DNA from: an uncultured delta proteobacterium
GTDB taxonomy: Bacteria > Desulfobacterota > Desulfovibrionia > Desulfovibrionales > Desulfovibrionaceae
Assembly: GCA_903835685.1 (NCBI GenBank)
Contig: CAILNX010000054.1
Location: 1-64,000, forward strand
Length of the DNA stretch: 64,000 nucleotides
Direction of reading: 5' to 3'
The translations under genes were made by a program, and so were the position numbers. The notes below the pieces were generated by a model, which saw nothing but the letters and a program-made list of their open reading frames with translations, was not told the origin of the DNA and searched no databases. Of the stretch, positions 31,877 to 41,367 are shown piece by piece (position 1 is the first letter of the stretch; each line of letters opens with the position of its first letter).

Positions 31877-33208
31877 ATGAAAGCCAAACACGTCTACGAC
31901 TGCACCTCTTGCGGGGGCCGTTCCTTACGCTGGCAGGGCCAATGCCCGGCCTGCGGGGAGTGGAACACCCTGGCGGCGGTCACGGCCCAGGCCTCGGCCA
32001 AGGGGCGCTCCTCCGCACCGACCAATGCCGCCCGGCTCCTGCATGCCGTGGAGGACGAGAACCTGTTCGCGGTGTCCACGGGGTTTGCGGCCCTGGACCG
32101 GGTGCTGGGCAAGGGCCTGGTGCCGGGATCGGCGGTGCTTTTGGGCGGGGAGCCGGGCATCGGCAAGTCCACGCTCCTGCTGCAACTGGCCGGACGCCAG
32201 GCGGAGCTGGGGCGCAGCGCGGTGTATTTGTCGGGCGAGGAATCCCTGGTCCAGCTCAAGCACCGGGCCGGGCGGCTGGGGCTGCTTGGTGGCGGGCTCA
32301 TGGCCCTGGCCAGCACCAGCGCGGACGACGCGGTGGGCATCCTGGCCCAGGGCGAGGCCCCGGACCTGCTCATCGTTGACTCGGTGCAGACCCTGGCCTC
32401 GGGCCGGGCCGAGGGCCTGCCGGGTAGCGTGTCCCAGGTCAGGGCCGTGGCTGCGGAGCTGGTGGAGCAGGCCAAGAAGTCCAGATCGGCCGTGATCCTG
32501 GTGGGGCACGTGACCAAGGACGGGCAGATTGCCGGGCCGAAGCTTTTGGAGCACATGGTGGACACGGTGCTGTCCCTCGAAGGCGACCGGCGGGAGTGGT
32601 ACCGGGTCTTAAGGGTGCTCAAGAACCGCTTCGGGCCGAGCGACGAGCTGGTGCTGTTCCAGATGCGGGAGGAGGGCATGCAGGTGGTGGAGGACCCCTC
32701 CACCCTGTTCCTGGACCACCGGGACCCGAGTTTGAGCGGCTCGGCCCTGGCCCTGGCCGTGGAGGGCAACCGGCCCTTTGCCGTGGAGGTGCAAGCCCTG
32801 GTGGCCCGGTCGCACTTGAGCATCCCGCGCCGGGCCTCGGTGGGGTTCGACGCCAACCGGCTGCATCTGCTCTTGGCCGTGCTGGAAAAGAGGCTGAACC
32901 TGAACCTGGGCCAGTCCGACGTGTTCGTGAAAATCGGCGGCGGCCTGGCCATGCGCGACCCGGGCCTGGACCTGGCCCTGGCGGCGGCGGTGCTCTCCTC
33001 CTTCTACGACCGCCCCCTGCCCGAGTCGGCCGCCTTCTGGGGCGAGCTGGACCTAAACGGCCACATCCGTCCGGCCCCGGGGCACGAAACCAGGATCAAG
33101 CAGGCCCAGAGGCTGGGGTATGGCCCGCTGTTCTATGCCGGGAACGGGGGCCGGGAAGGGTGCAAGACGCTTGGGGAGTTGCAGCAGGCTTTGTTTGGGC
33201 GGAAGTAG
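31877..33208 (+). CDS. radA: DNA repair protein RadA
   Basis: The 443-residue protein has the RadA/Sms layout: a C4 zinc finger (CTSCGG and CPACGEW), a RecA-like ATPase with Walker A GEPGIGKST near residue 95, the RadA-specific KNRFG motif, and a C-terminal Lon-protease-like domain (from about 270, RRASVGFDANRLHLLLAVL) without protease function. It helps branch migration of recombination intermediates. The length is normal and all motifs are intact. It follows a long hairpin, so it probably has its own promoter. Confidence 0.97.
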   Translation: MKAKHVYDCTSCGGRSLRWQGQCPACGEWNTLAAVTAQASAKGRSSAPTNAARLLHAVEDENLFAVSTGFAALDRVLGKGLVPGSAVLLGGEPGIGKSTLLLQLAGRQAELGRSAVYLSGEESLVQLKHRAGRLGLLGGGLMALASTSADDAVGILAQGEAPDLLIVDSVQTLASGRAEGLPGSVSQVRAVAAELVEQAKKSRSAVILVGHVTKDGQIAGPKLLEHMVDTVLSLEGDRREWYRVLRVLKNRFGPSDELVLFQMREEGMQVVEDPSTLFLDHRDPSLSGSALALAVEGNRPFAVEVQALVARSHLSIPRRASVGFDANRLHLLLAVLEKRLNLNLGQSDVFVKIGGGLAMRDPGLDLALAAAVLSSFYDRPLPESAAFWGELDLNGHIRPAPGHETRIKQAQRLGYGPLFYAGNGGREGCKTLGELQQALFGRK

Positions 33209-33215
33209 GGAGAGG

Positions 33216-33243
33216 TTGACATGATATCAAAAAGTAATATTAT
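33216..33243 (+). promoter_or_regulatory. hicAB promoter, implying a leaderless mRNA
   Basis: TTGACA (33216-33221) and TATTAT (33238-33243) are 16 bp apart and match consensus in 11 of 12 positions. The hicA ATG starts at 33250, only six bases after the -10 box, so the transcript would begin at or next to the start codon. No ribosome binding site is present. Confidence 0.65.
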
Positions 33244-33249
33244 TATCCC

Positions 33250-33504
33250 ATGAACGCCAAGCACCGGAAGACGCTGGCCGCCGTGTTTTCCAATCCGCTT
33301 TTGGCGGGCATATTGTGGGCCGACATAGAGGCTTTGTTCGTGGCTCTGGGCGGCCGGGTCGAGGAAGGGCGCGGGTCGAGAGTGACCATCAGATTGAACG
33401 GGGTGAGAGTGGTTTTTCATCGCCCGCACCCGCATAAAACAACGGTGATCGGCGCACTCAAGGCGGTTCGCCGGTTTTTGGATGAAGCGGGGGTCAAGCC
33501 ATGA
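33250..33504 (+). CDS. hicA: HicA-type mRNA interferase toxin
   Basis: The 84-residue protein matches the HicA pattern: LADIEALFVALGG-type helix (WADIEALFVALGGRV), GRGSRVTIRLNG, then VVFHRPHPHKT, where the histidine of the last strand is the usual active-site residue. HicA toxins cleave mRNA when free of the antitoxin. It overlaps hicB by ATGA. The start has no ribosome binding site and lies right behind a consensus promoter. Confidence 0.88.
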   Translation: MNAKHRKTLAAVFSNPLLAGILWADIEALFVALGGRVEEGRGSRVTIRLNGVRVVFHRPHPHKTTVIGALKAVRRFLDEAGVKP

Positions 33505-33842
33505 ACGCGATTCAGTACAAGGGATACACCGGCGTTTTCGAATATGAGCCGGATGATGAAGCGTTCCACGGCACGGTTTTGGGCATCCGGGACGTGATCC
33601 ACTTCTGCGGCGGTTCCATTGCGGAACTCAAGACGGCCTTGGCCGATTCCGTGGAGGAATACCTGGATATGTGCAAGGCGGACGGGGTTGAACCCCAAAA
33701 GCCGTTTTCGGGCAAGTTCGCGTTGCGCTTGGACCCGGAGATCCACCGCAAGGTGGCTGAGGTGGCCAAGGCCTCGGGCAAGAGTCTGAACGCCTGGATG
33801 GCCGAGGCCATTGCCCAACGCCTTGACGGGGCGGCTCGGTAG
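33501..33842 (+). CDS. hicB: HicB-type antitoxin
   Basis: The 113-residue protein has the HicB partial RNase H-like fold (YKGYTGVFEYEPDDEAFHGT, then VLGIRDVIHFCGGSIAEL) followed by a ribbon-helix-helix DNA-binding part (KFALRLDPEIHRKVAEVAKA, SLNAWMAEAIAQRL). It binds the toxin and probably represses the hicAB promoter. Its start codon overlaps the toxin stop. The arrangement toxin-first is the common one for this family. Confidence 0.92.
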   Translation: MNAIQYKGYTGVFEYEPDDEAFHGTVLGIRDVIHFCGGSIAELKTALADSVEEYLDMCKADGVEPQKPFSGKFALRLDPEIHRKVAEVAKASGKSLNAWMAEAIAQRLDGAAR

Positions 33843-33872
33843 CCCGGGAATCAACGGCTGACGAGCTTTCCC

Positions 33873-34682
33873 CTAGAAATCCACCCCCACCCTCACTCCC
33901 CCCAAATAACTCTCGTTCTGCGGTTCCACATACCCCTTGTCCTTGCTTGATTCCTTCACGTACCAGGACTTGAACCAGGGCTCCACGAAGATGCCCCAGC
34001 CCGGGCCGCAGGCGCGTTTGAGGCTGGCCGACACCGTGGAGCCGTAGCCCGTGCCGAAATTCTGGCGGTTGTGCACGTCCTCGTAGATCGAGGACACGTC
34101 GGAGAGCCGACTGGTCACCCAGCCCTGGACCAGGAGGTCGAACTCGGCCCGCACCGTGGCCCGCCACTTCTGCTCCAGCTCAAAGGTCCCTTCGGCCCCC
34201 AGGGGCACGTAGGCGTAGGTGATCTCCCGCCGGTATCCGCCGGTGCTCTTGATCTTGTCCTGCCAGTCCCGGAACCCCAGGCCGCCGTACGGGGTCAGGA
34301 CCCAGTCCTTGAACAGGATGTCGCCCCCGGCCATGATTTTCAGGTCCGCCAGCAGGTCGTCGCTGCTGGCCGAGGCCGACTGGCCGTTCTGGTAGCGGCC
34401 CGAGTAGTTCAGCCCGCCCGCGAGAAAATCCCCCTCGGCCCGGAACATGATCTGGCTTGGCGTGTGCAGGGTGAACTGGGCGTGGGCCCCGTGCAGGATG
34501 CCGGTCTCCTTCATGATCCCGGGCTCCCGGTAGTGCATGTAGGCGGCCTGGTAGCTGATCTCGGTCTCCATGGGCAGCAGGGGGGACTGGACGGTCTTGT
34601 TCCCGGCCCAGGCAACGGGCGCGAGGGTCAGGGCCAGAAGCAGGGCGCACAGGGCGGGAAAACGGGGGGAATGAACGGTCAT
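33873..34682 (-). CDS. predicted outer-membrane beta-barrel protein
   Basis: The 269-residue protein has a signal peptide (cleavage likely after APVAWA) and a mature part of alternating amphipathic strands rich in Tyr, Gly and Trp (ILFKDWVLTPYGGLGFRDWQ). It ends with VGVDF, a C-terminal phenylalanine typical of barrels assembled by the BAM machine. The ATG at 34682 has GAGGAG seven bases upstream; two in-frame ATGs further up are less likely. I cannot assign a substrate. It ends 30 bp from hicB, facing it. Confidence 0.75.
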   Translation of the reverse strand: MTVHSPRFPALCALLLALTLAPVAWAGNKTVQSPLLPMETEISYQAAYMHYREPGIMKETGILHGAHAQFTLHTPSQIMFRAEGDFLAGGLNYSGRYQNGQSASASSDDLLADLKIMAGGDILFKDWVLTPYGGLGFRDWQDKIKSTGGYRREITYAYVPLGAEGTFELEQKWRATVRAEFDLLVQGWVTSRLSDVSSIYEDVHNRQNFGTGYGSTVSASLKRACGPGWGIFVEPWFKSWYVKESSKDKGYVEPQNESYLGGVRVGVDF

Positions 34683-34826
34683 GGGGAGACTCCTCATTGC
34701 TCGGGGCAGGGCGCGCCTGGTGCCGCGCAAATACCTTCCTTCTCGACAGCAGTGAACTGCAATACAAAGAAAATATTATTCTTTATCTTTCATCCCGCTA
34801 CGGGATATCCGTCCGTCCGGCTGGGG

Positions 34827-37019
34827 TCAGGCCACCGGCAGCTCCAGGGCCAGGACCGTGCCCGTGGGCTGGTTGGCCAGGACCCGGATCACGCCCTGGT
34901 GGTCGTTGACAATGCTTTTGACGATGGTCAGGCCCAGGCCCGTGCCGCTCTTCTTGCTGGAGAAATAGGGCTCGAACATGCGCGAGCGCTCTTCCGGGGA
35001 GAGGCCCGGGCCGTTGTCCTTGATCTCCACCCGGATGATCCCGGCCCGGGGGTCTTCCTGGGCCAGGATGGCCACGGCCGGATTGGCCACGCCTTCCAGG
35101 GCCTCCACGGCATTGGTCAGGATGTTCAGGAACACCCGGCGCATGCCCTCGGGGTCCAGGCGGGTCTCGGGCAGGTCCTCGGCGATGTTGATGTCCCAGG
35201 CTATCCCTGGGTGGCTGTTCTTGAACAGGGTGGCCACTTCTTCGAGAATGGGGGCGAGTAAGCCCGGCCGGGCCACCACCTCGGGCAGCTTGGCGTAGGA
35301 GGAGAACTCCGTGACCATCTGCTGCATGGCCTCCACCTGGCGCACGATCATCTCCGTGCATTCGTCAAAGACCGTGTCCCCCACCCGGGCCCCGAACTTG
35401 CGCTGGAGGCGCTGGGCCGAGAGCTTGATGGGGGTGAGCGGGTTCTTGATCTCATGGGCGATGCGCCGGGCCACCTCGCGCCAGGCGGCCAGGCGCTGCA
35501 TCTTTTCCAGCTCGGTGATGTCCTCGACCACGGCTACGTACCCGTCCACCCGGCCCTCCTCGTTCTTGATCGGGACCACGGTGACCAGGAAGGTGGCCTC
35601 GCGCCCGGCCACGGGCAGGGCCAGTTGGCGCTGCCACTGGGAAAAGGGGTTGGAGCGCATGTGCGCGAGCATGTCCTGCATGATCTGGGAATGCTCCCCG
35701 CGCAGCAGGTCCAGGGGATTCTTGCCCACCAGCCGCGACCCGTCCAGGGCCAGCATTTTTTCGGCCGCCCGGTTCACGGTGTTCACCCGGCCCGCGGCGT
35801 CCAGGGAGATGACCCCGGCCGTGATGTTGTTCAGCACGGCAGCCATGTACCGGCCGTGCTCGTCCAGTTCGCGGTTCTGGCGGCCGAGCTGCTCGTTGGC
35901 CGCGTGCAGGTCGGACTGGCTGTGGGCCAGGTCCTCGGCCATGCGGTTGAAGCTCTGGACCAGAAAGCCCAGCTCGTCGGGCGAGGAATCCACCAGGCGC
36001 ACGGAAAGATCGCCCTTGCCCACCCGGGTGGTGCCTTCGGCCAGGGCCTGGATGGGCGAGGAGATCTCCTTGGCGATGCGCAGCCCGATCCAGATGGCGC
36101 AGAGGATGATGAGCAGGGTCATGACCGCAAGGGTCAGGTACAGGCTCAGTTTCCAGGGGGACTTGTTGCGCACCATCTTCTTGTATTCGCTGAAACCGCG
36201 CACGATCTGGTCCAGGTTGTACATGAGCCCCTGGCCGATGCTCTCGCCGAGCACCAGGTAGCCGCCCCGGCCTTCGTCCACCGGGGCCAGGCCCACGATC
36301 AGGTCGTCCCCGGGCTTGGGCTGGATGGTGGACCACCAGCGGGGGTTCTCCGCCAGGCTCTGCCAGTCGATCTTGTTCTTCACCTCGGGCCAGGTCTTTT
36401 CCCAACTCGGGCCGGCGGACCAGGCCAGCTCCTCGCGCTTGGGCGAGAGCAGGCCGATCATGTCCAGGTCGTACTCTTTCAGCTTCTGGGCCAGAAAAGT
36501 CTCCAGCTCCTTGCCTTCCGGGGCGTAGCCCTTGGTCCGGATGACCTCCAGGATGTGGGCGGCCCGGCGTTCCAGCCGGTTCTGGGCCGACCCGTAGAAG
36601 GCCCGGCCCAGGTCCAGGGCCTGTTCCAGGGAGTCGCCCACCTGATTCTTGAACCAGTAGTCGGCCGAGGTCTGTACGAATTTGATGGAGATGAAGAAGA
36701 GCACCACCGTGGGCACGATGGACAGGGAGATGAAGGCCAGGACCAGGCGGGTGCGCAACTGGGAGCCCAGGGTCTTGCGGCGGCGCTCCAACAGGAGCTT
36801 GACCCCGTTGCGGCCCACGATGAAAAGCACCAGGACCAACAGGATCACGTTCAAGTTGACCACGGCCTGGAACAGATAGGAATTGATCCCGATGATCTGC
36901 TGGATGATGGTCAGGGCGATGACCAGGACGAAAAAGAAGAGGCCGACAAATATCTCGCGCCGACGCCTGCGGCTTTCCTTGATTTCTTCGCTGGTTTTGA
37001 CAAGTTCCGGCGCGTTCAT
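34827..37019 (-). CDS. NtrY-like membrane sensor histidine kinase
   Basis: The 730-residue protein has the NtrY layout: three N-terminal membrane helices (about 25-120), an extracytoplasmic domain, a fourth helix near 300, HAMP, PAS (about 375-490), HisKA with HEIKNPLTPIKLSAQRL, and an ATPase domain with NILTNAVEAL, DNGPGL and GTGLGLTIVKSI. NtrY senses nitrogen or redox state in proteobacteria and usually pairs with NtrX, a sigma-54 activator, which is not adjacent here. The ATG at 37019 is chosen; an in-frame TTG at 37037 is also possible, and neither has a clear ribosome binding site. Confidence 0.92.
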   Translation of the reverse strand: MNAPELVKTSEEIKESRRRRREIFVGLFFFVLVIALTIIQQIIGINSYLFQAVVNLNVILLVLVLFIVGRNGVKLLLERRRKTLGSQLRTRLVLAFISLSIVPTVVLFFISIKFVQTSADYWFKNQVGDSLEQALDLGRAFYGSAQNRLERRAAHILEVIRTKGYAPEGKELETFLAQKLKEYDLDMIGLLSPKREELAWSAGPSWEKTWPEVKNKIDWQSLAENPRWWSTIQPKPGDDLIVGLAPVDEGRGGYLVLGESIGQGLMYNLDQIVRGFSEYKKMVRNKSPWKLSLYLTLAVMTLLIILCAIWIGLRIAKEISSPIQALAEGTTRVGKGDLSVRLVDSSPDELGFLVQSFNRMAEDLAHSQSDLHAANEQLGRQNRELDEHGRYMAAVLNNITAGVISLDAAGRVNTVNRAAEKMLALDGSRLVGKNPLDLLRGEHSQIMQDMLAHMRSNPFSQWQRQLALPVAGREATFLVTVVPIKNEEGRVDGYVAVVEDITELEKMQRLAAWREVARRIAHEIKNPLTPIKLSAQRLQRKFGARVGDTVFDECTEMIVRQVEAMQQMVTEFSSYAKLPEVVARPGLLAPILEEVATLFKNSHPGIAWDINIAEDLPETRLDPEGMRRVFLNILTNAVEALEGVANPAVAILAQEDPRAGIIRVEIKDNGPGLSPEERSRMFEPYFSSKKSGTGLGLTIVKSIVNDHQGVIRVLANQPTGTVLALELPVA

Positions 37020-37095
37020 GGATTTGGGGGGGGTCAAGGCCGGGTGAGCCCGGGTCGAGGTTGTAGGCGCGAGTTCGCGGGGCTTCCCGCTGGCG

Positions 37096-38412
37096 TCATT
37101 TGGAATGGTGGCCGTGGCCGGGGTGGGGCTTGGCCCTCTCCTCGGCCGTTTCCATGACCCCCTGGGTCCAGGTCAGGGCCTGGACATAGAGCCGGTCGGC
37201 CGTGGCCAGCTTGATCCCCAAGCTCCCGGCCAGGGAAGCGGCCGCTTCCCAATTCCCGTGCTCGTAGGCCCGCACCAGGTCCAGCCAGGGGGTGAAGGGG
37301 CTCTTGGTCCCGGCCAGGGCGGCCCGGACCTGGTCGTTCAAGGGCAGATGCTCCAGGATGGACTCCATGGACTGGCCCAGCATGGCGTCCAGGACCGAGA
37401 ACATGCCCAGCAGGAACATCATTTCGGCATTGAGCCTGCCCGAGCGGTCCCGCTCGGCCACCCGCTCCAGGAACCGGCCCCGGTCCACGGAGATGAAGGC
37501 CAGCTCACTGGCCTTTTTGGAGGGGTTCAAGTCCGAGAGGATGATGGCCCGCAGCCATTGCACGAGCTGGCGCTGGCCCATGAGCATGACCGCCCGCTCC
37601 ACGGAGTCGATGCGCTGGCCGTACCCCTGGGAGGCCATGTTCACGTACTTGAAAAGCCGGTAGCTGATGGAGGGGTCGGTCTTGATGATGCCGGACACCG
37701 TGGGAAAGGCCAAATCCTCCTTGCCCAGTTCCTGGAGGAGCTGAAGCTTGGAGATCTCGTTGGCCGAGACCTTCTTGCCCGGGATGATCTCGGGCTTGGA
37801 GAAGAAAAAGCCCTGGAACAGGGCAAAGCCCATGTCCCGGGTGGCCCGGAAGGTCTCTAAGTCCTCCACCTTCTCGGCCAGGAGGGTGAGCTTGTACTTG
37901 GCGAGATTGTCGGCCACTTCCTTGATCTTGACCAGGTCCGAACCCAGGCCCAGGATGTCCACCTTGGCGATGCTCACAAAGGGCAGGAAGGGCAGGAGTT
38001 CGGGCTGGCCTATGAAGTCGTCGATGGCCAGGGTGTACCCGGCCTTTTTGAGCCGCTCCACGGCCGCCAGGACCTCGGGTTCGGGCAGCACATCCTCCAG
38101 AATCTCGATGATGCATTTGTCCGGGGGCAGGGCGAAACCCGCGTCCTCCAGCAGGAGCTTCTGGGGGAAATTGACCAGGGCCCGGTGTTCGTGGCGCATC
38201 CCGCCGCTGGCCAGGAGAAATCCGTCGGCAATGACCCGGATGGTGGCCATGTCCGCGTCCGTGACATTGGCGGTCTTGGCCGAGCCCGAGGTGCGGAAGA
38301 GCAGTTCGTAGCCCCAGACCCGCTCCTCGGCGTCGAAGATGGGTTGGCGGGCCACGAAGACATCTTCGCTGATGGTCTGGTCCAGGGTTTTGTCTTGTGT
38401 GGACTGGTTCAT
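37096..38412 (-). CDS. EAL-HDOD signalling protein (YuxH type)
   Basis: The 438-residue protein has an EAL-like domain (about 15-205) beginning FVARQPIFDAEERVWGYELLFR and a HDOD domain (about 205-410). The catalytic EAL and metal-binding residues are mostly lost (YELLF in place of EALLR), so it probably binds rather than cleaves c-di-GMP. YuxH-type proteins act in motility or signalling. The last residues are His-rich (HPGHGHHSK). The start at 38412 has no clear ribosome binding site. It precedes the NtrY-like gene by 76 bp on the same strand. Confidence 0.9.
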   Translation of the reverse strand: MNQSTQDKTLDQTISEDVFVARQPIFDAEERVWGYELLFRTSGSAKTANVTDADMATIRVIADGFLLASGGMRHEHRALVNFPQKLLLEDAGFALPPDKCIIEILEDVLPEPEVLAAVERLKKAGYTLAIDDFIGQPELLPFLPFVSIAKVDILGLGSDLVKIKEVADNLAKYKLTLLAEKVEDLETFRATRDMGFALFQGFFFSKPEIIPGKKVSANEISKLQLLQELGKEDLAFPTVSGIIKTDPSISYRLFKYVNMASQGYGQRIDSVERAVMLMGQRQLVQWLRAIILSDLNPSKKASELAFISVDRGRFLERVAERDRSGRLNAEMMFLLGMFSVLDAMLGQSMESILEHLPLNDQVRAALAGTKSPFTPWLDLVRAYEHGNWEAAASLAGSLGIKLATADRLYVQALTWTQGVMETAEERAKPHPGHGHHSK

Positions 38413-38572
38413 AGGTCGCGCGATCTTGGCCCCTTGCGGTTATGGCCTTTTCCAAGGCTGACCCTATGCTACCCTTTCCGGGGCCGGGAATCCATAAAAA
38501 TGTGGGACCGTGCCTGTACGTCTTGCCTCGGGCCTGGGATTCCCCTACCTAGAGAAGCCGGGAGGGGCAAGC

Positions 38573-39946
38573 GTGCGAGTCAAACACCTCATCATTGGCG
38601 CCGGACCAACAGGCCTGGGCGCGGCGCACCGGCTGCGGGAGCTCGGCCAGGAGTCTTTCCTGGTCCTGGAGCAGCAGGCCTACGCCGGAGGCCTGGCGGC
38701 CAGTTTCAAGGACCAGGCCGGGTTCACCTGGGATGTGGGCGGGCACGTGGTCTTTTCCCACTACCCCTATTTCGACCGTCTCCTGCGCGAGCTTTTGGGC
38801 GAAAAATTCCTGGAGCACCAGCGGGTGGCCCGGGTCCGCCTGGCCGGGGGCTGGGTGCCCTATCCCTTTCAGAACAACATCCGCCACCTGCCTCCGGACC
38901 TGGCCTGGGAATGCGTGCGCGGGCTCCTGCCCGGCCACCGGAAGGAACGTCCCGAGGGCTGGCGGCCGGACAATTTCCTGGAATGGATCGAGCACGTCTT
39001 TGGCCCGGGCATCGCCCGGGTGTTCATGCGGCCGTACAATTTCAAGGTCTGGGCCACCCCGCCCGAACTCATGAACGCCCGCTGGGTGGGCGAGCGGGTG
39101 AGCGTGGTGGACCTGGAGCGCACCCTGGAGAATATCCTCCTGCACCAGGACGACGCCACCTGGGGGCCGAACAATTCCTTCCTCTTCCCAGTACGCGGCG
39201 GCACCGGGGCCATCTACGCCACCCTGGCCGAGCGCCTGGGGGACAGGGTGCGCCTGGGCGTCAAGGTGCGCGGCGTGGACCCGGTGGCCCGGGAGGTGGT
39301 GGCCGAGGACGGGCAGCGCTTCGGGTACGAGACCCTGCTGAACACCGGCCCCCTGGACAAGCTGGTGCGGGACTGGCTGCTCCCCGCGCCTGGCCTGGAC
39401 CTGCCTGCCTTGTCTGCCGCAGCCAAGGGCCTGGCCCACAGCGGGACCTTCATCGCCGGGGTGGGCGTGGAGGGAATGCGGCCCGATCCCACCTGCTGGA
39501 TGTACTTTCCCGAGAGCGACTGTCCCTTCTACCGGACCACCAATTTCCACAACTATTCGCCCAACAACGTGGCCCGGCCCGGGCTCCAGCGCGGATTCAT
39601 GTGCGAGACCTCCTTTTCCGGGCACAAGCCCGAGAATGTGGACACCCTCCTGGATTCGACCATCCAGGGCCTGCTGAACACCGGGCTCATGGAGGCCGGG
39701 GACCGGGGGCGGGTGGTCAGCACCTGGACCATGGCCGTGGATTACGGCTATCCCGTGCCCACCCTAGACCGGGACCGCTGCCTGGCGGCCATCCAGCCCG
39801 CGCTGGAAGCCCTGGGCATCTTTTCCCGGGGCCGTTTCGGGGGCTGGAAGTACGAGGTCAGCAACATGGACCATTCGGTCATGCAGGGCGTGGAATGGGC
39901 CGAGCGCATGGCCCTGGGCCAGTCCGAAACCACTTATCGCTTGTGA
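38573..39946 (+). CDS. FAD-dependent amine-oxidase/UGM-like oxidoreductase
   Basis: The 457-residue protein starts with a dinucleotide-binding fold (HLIIGAGPTGLGAAHRL, then VLEQQAYAGGLAASF) and later has GGTGAIYATLAERL and TMAVDYGYPVPTLDRDR. The pattern is of the amine oxidase/protoporphyrinogen oxidase/UDP-galactopyranose mutase superfamily. The GTG at 38573 is chosen because GGGAGGGG lies just before it and the fold begins four residues later; an upstream ATG would add 21 unconserved residues. The substrate is unknown, possibly a sugar nucleotide. Aminopeptidase P follows after 6 bp. Confidence 0.82.
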   Translation: MRVKHLIIGAGPTGLGAAHRLRELGQESFLVLEQQAYAGGLAASFKDQAGFTWDVGGHVVFSHYPYFDRLLRELLGEKFLEHQRVARVRLAGGWVPYPFQNNIRHLPPDLAWECVRGLLPGHRKERPEGWRPDNFLEWIEHVFGPGIARVFMRPYNFKVWATPPELMNARWVGERVSVVDLERTLENILLHQDDATWGPNNSFLFPVRGGTGAIYATLAERLGDRVRLGVKVRGVDPVAREVVAEDGQRFGYETLLNTGPLDKLVRDWLLPAPGLDLPALSAAAKGLAHSGTFIAGVGVEGMRPDPTCWMYFPESDCPFYRTTNFHNYSPNNVARPGLQRGFMCETSFSGHKPENVDTLLDSTIQGLLNTGLMEAGDRGRVVSTWTMAVDYGYPVPTLDRDRCLAAIQPALEALGIFSRGRFGGWKYEVSNMDHSVMQGVEWAERMALGQSETTYRL

Positions 39947-39952
39947 GGCCTC

Positions 39953-41065
39953 ATGTCCCCTTCGTTCATCCCCTTTGAAGACACGCCGACCACCTGCGAC
40001 GTGTACGCCATGCGCCGGGAGCGCCTGCGCGAGGCCTTGAAGGCCAAGGGCCTGCCCGGGCTTTTGGTCAGCCAGGCGGCCAACCGCTACTACTTGAGCG
40101 GGTTCGAGCTGCACGACCCCCAGTTCAACGAATCCGCCGGGGTCCTGGCCGTGTCCGCCTCGGGCCAGGACTTCCTGCTCACGGACCCGCGCTACGAGGA
40201 TGCGGCCAAGCGGCTGTGGGACCCGGAGCGGGTGTTCATCTATTCCGCCGACCGGTTCCGGGCCATGGGCGAGTTTTTGAAGGGCCAAGGCCTGGGGGCC
40301 CTGGGCTTCGAGCCCCGGGGACTCACCGTGTTCACCCATTCCCGCCTGTCCGAGCACCTGACCCTGACTCCGGCCGAAGGGCTGGTGGAGGAGCTGCGCC
40401 AGTCCAAGGACCCGGAGGAGCTGGCCCGGATGGCGGCCTCCTGCCAGCTGAACCACTGGGTCATGGCCCGGGTGGAGGAGATGCTCCCCTCTTTCATCGG
40501 CCGAACCGAGCAGGACCTGGCCTGGGCCATCGAGAAACTCTTCCGGGAGAACGGAGCCCAGTCCCTGTCCTTTCCCTCCATCGTGGCCGTGGACAAAAAC
40601 GCGGCCCTGCCCCACGCCATTCCCGGACCCGAGATCATCCGGGAGGACTGCCTGGTCCTGGTGGACGTGGGCGGACGCCTGGCCGACTACTGCTCGGACC
40701 AGACCCGGACCTTCTGGGCCGGGGACAAGCCCTCGGATCGCTTCCGCACAGTGCAGGCCCTGGTGCGCCAGGCCCAGGACGCGGCCCTGGCCACCTTGAA
40801 GCCCGGTCTGCCCGCAGCCGAGGCTTACCTGGTGGCCCACCGGTTTTTCGAGAGCCAGGGCGTGGCCGAGCGCTTCACCCACGCCCTGGGGCATGGCATC
40901 GGCCTGGAGACCCACGAGGCCCCCAGCCTGGGCACCACCAGCCAGGCCGTGCTGGCCCCGGGCATGGTGGTCACCGTGGAGCCGGGCCTGTACTGGTCGG
41001 ACTGGGGCGGGGTGCGCTGGGAGTTCATGGCCGTCATCACCGAAGACGGCTGCCGGGTGCTCTGA
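39953..41065 (+). CDS. Xaa-Pro aminopeptidase (M24 family)
   Basis: The 370-residue protein has an N-terminal creatinase-like domain and a C-terminal pita-bread metallopeptidase domain. The five metal ligands are visible: the Asp in LVDVGGRL, the Asp in CSDQTRTF, His in HALGHGIGLETHEAP, and Glu in VEPGLYW and WEFMAVI. It removes N-terminal residues preceding proline, or cleaves X-Pro dipeptides. GAGG precedes the ATG. Its stop overlaps the start of the next small gene (TGATG). Confidence 0.93.
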   Translation: MSPSFIPFEDTPTTCDVYAMRRERLREALKAKGLPGLLVSQAANRYYLSGFELHDPQFNESAGVLAVSASGQDFLLTDPRYEDAAKRLWDPERVFIYSADRFRAMGEFLKGQGLGALGFEPRGLTVFTHSRLSEHLTLTPAEGLVEELRQSKDPEELARMAASCQLNHWVMARVEEMLPSFIGRTEQDLAWAIEKLFRENGAQSLSFPSIVAVDKNAALPHAIPGPEIIREDCLVLVDVGGRLADYCSDQTRTFWAGDKPSDRFRTVQALVRQAQDAALATLKPGLPAAEAYLVAHRFFESQGVAERFTHALGHGIGLETHEAPSLGTTSQAVLAPGMVVTVEPGLYWSDWGGVRWEFMAVITEDGCRVL

Positions 41066-41367
41066 TGCCCCCGCGCCGCCGCAAGGCCCGGCCCATCCCC
41101 TGTCCGCCGCCGCCCCGCTGGTCCGACCGGTTGTACCTGCGCCTGGAAAAGGCCCACACGGCCCTGTTCCGCTTTCTGCTGGAGGCCCACGACAATCTGG
41201 CCCTGTTCACCATGGCTGATTCCGGGGCGGCCATCCTGCAACTGCGCTTCAGCCCGCACCAGGCCGGTCAGGTCCTGGCCTTTTTGCGGGAGATCGAGGG
41301 CCTGGTGCCCCATGAGTTGATCCTTCGGCCGAGCACGAAAGAGCCATTTCTCCCCTCGGGCCGATAA
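41065..41367 (+). CDS. small conserved protein, DUF4911-like
   Basis: The 100-residue protein has a basic, Pro-rich first 20 residues, then SDRLYLRLEKAHTALFRFLL and QLRFSPHQAGQVLAFLREIE. It resembles short DUF4911 proteins that I associate with Desulfovibrio-type genomes; this is recollection and not verified. It is translationally coupled to aminopeptidase P through the TGATG overlap. No function is known. Confidence 0.6.
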   Translation: MPPRRRKARPIPCPPPPRWSDRLYLRLEKAHTALFRFLLEAHDNLALFTMADSGAAILQLRFSPHQAGQVLAFLREIEGLVPHELILRPSTKEPFLPSGR

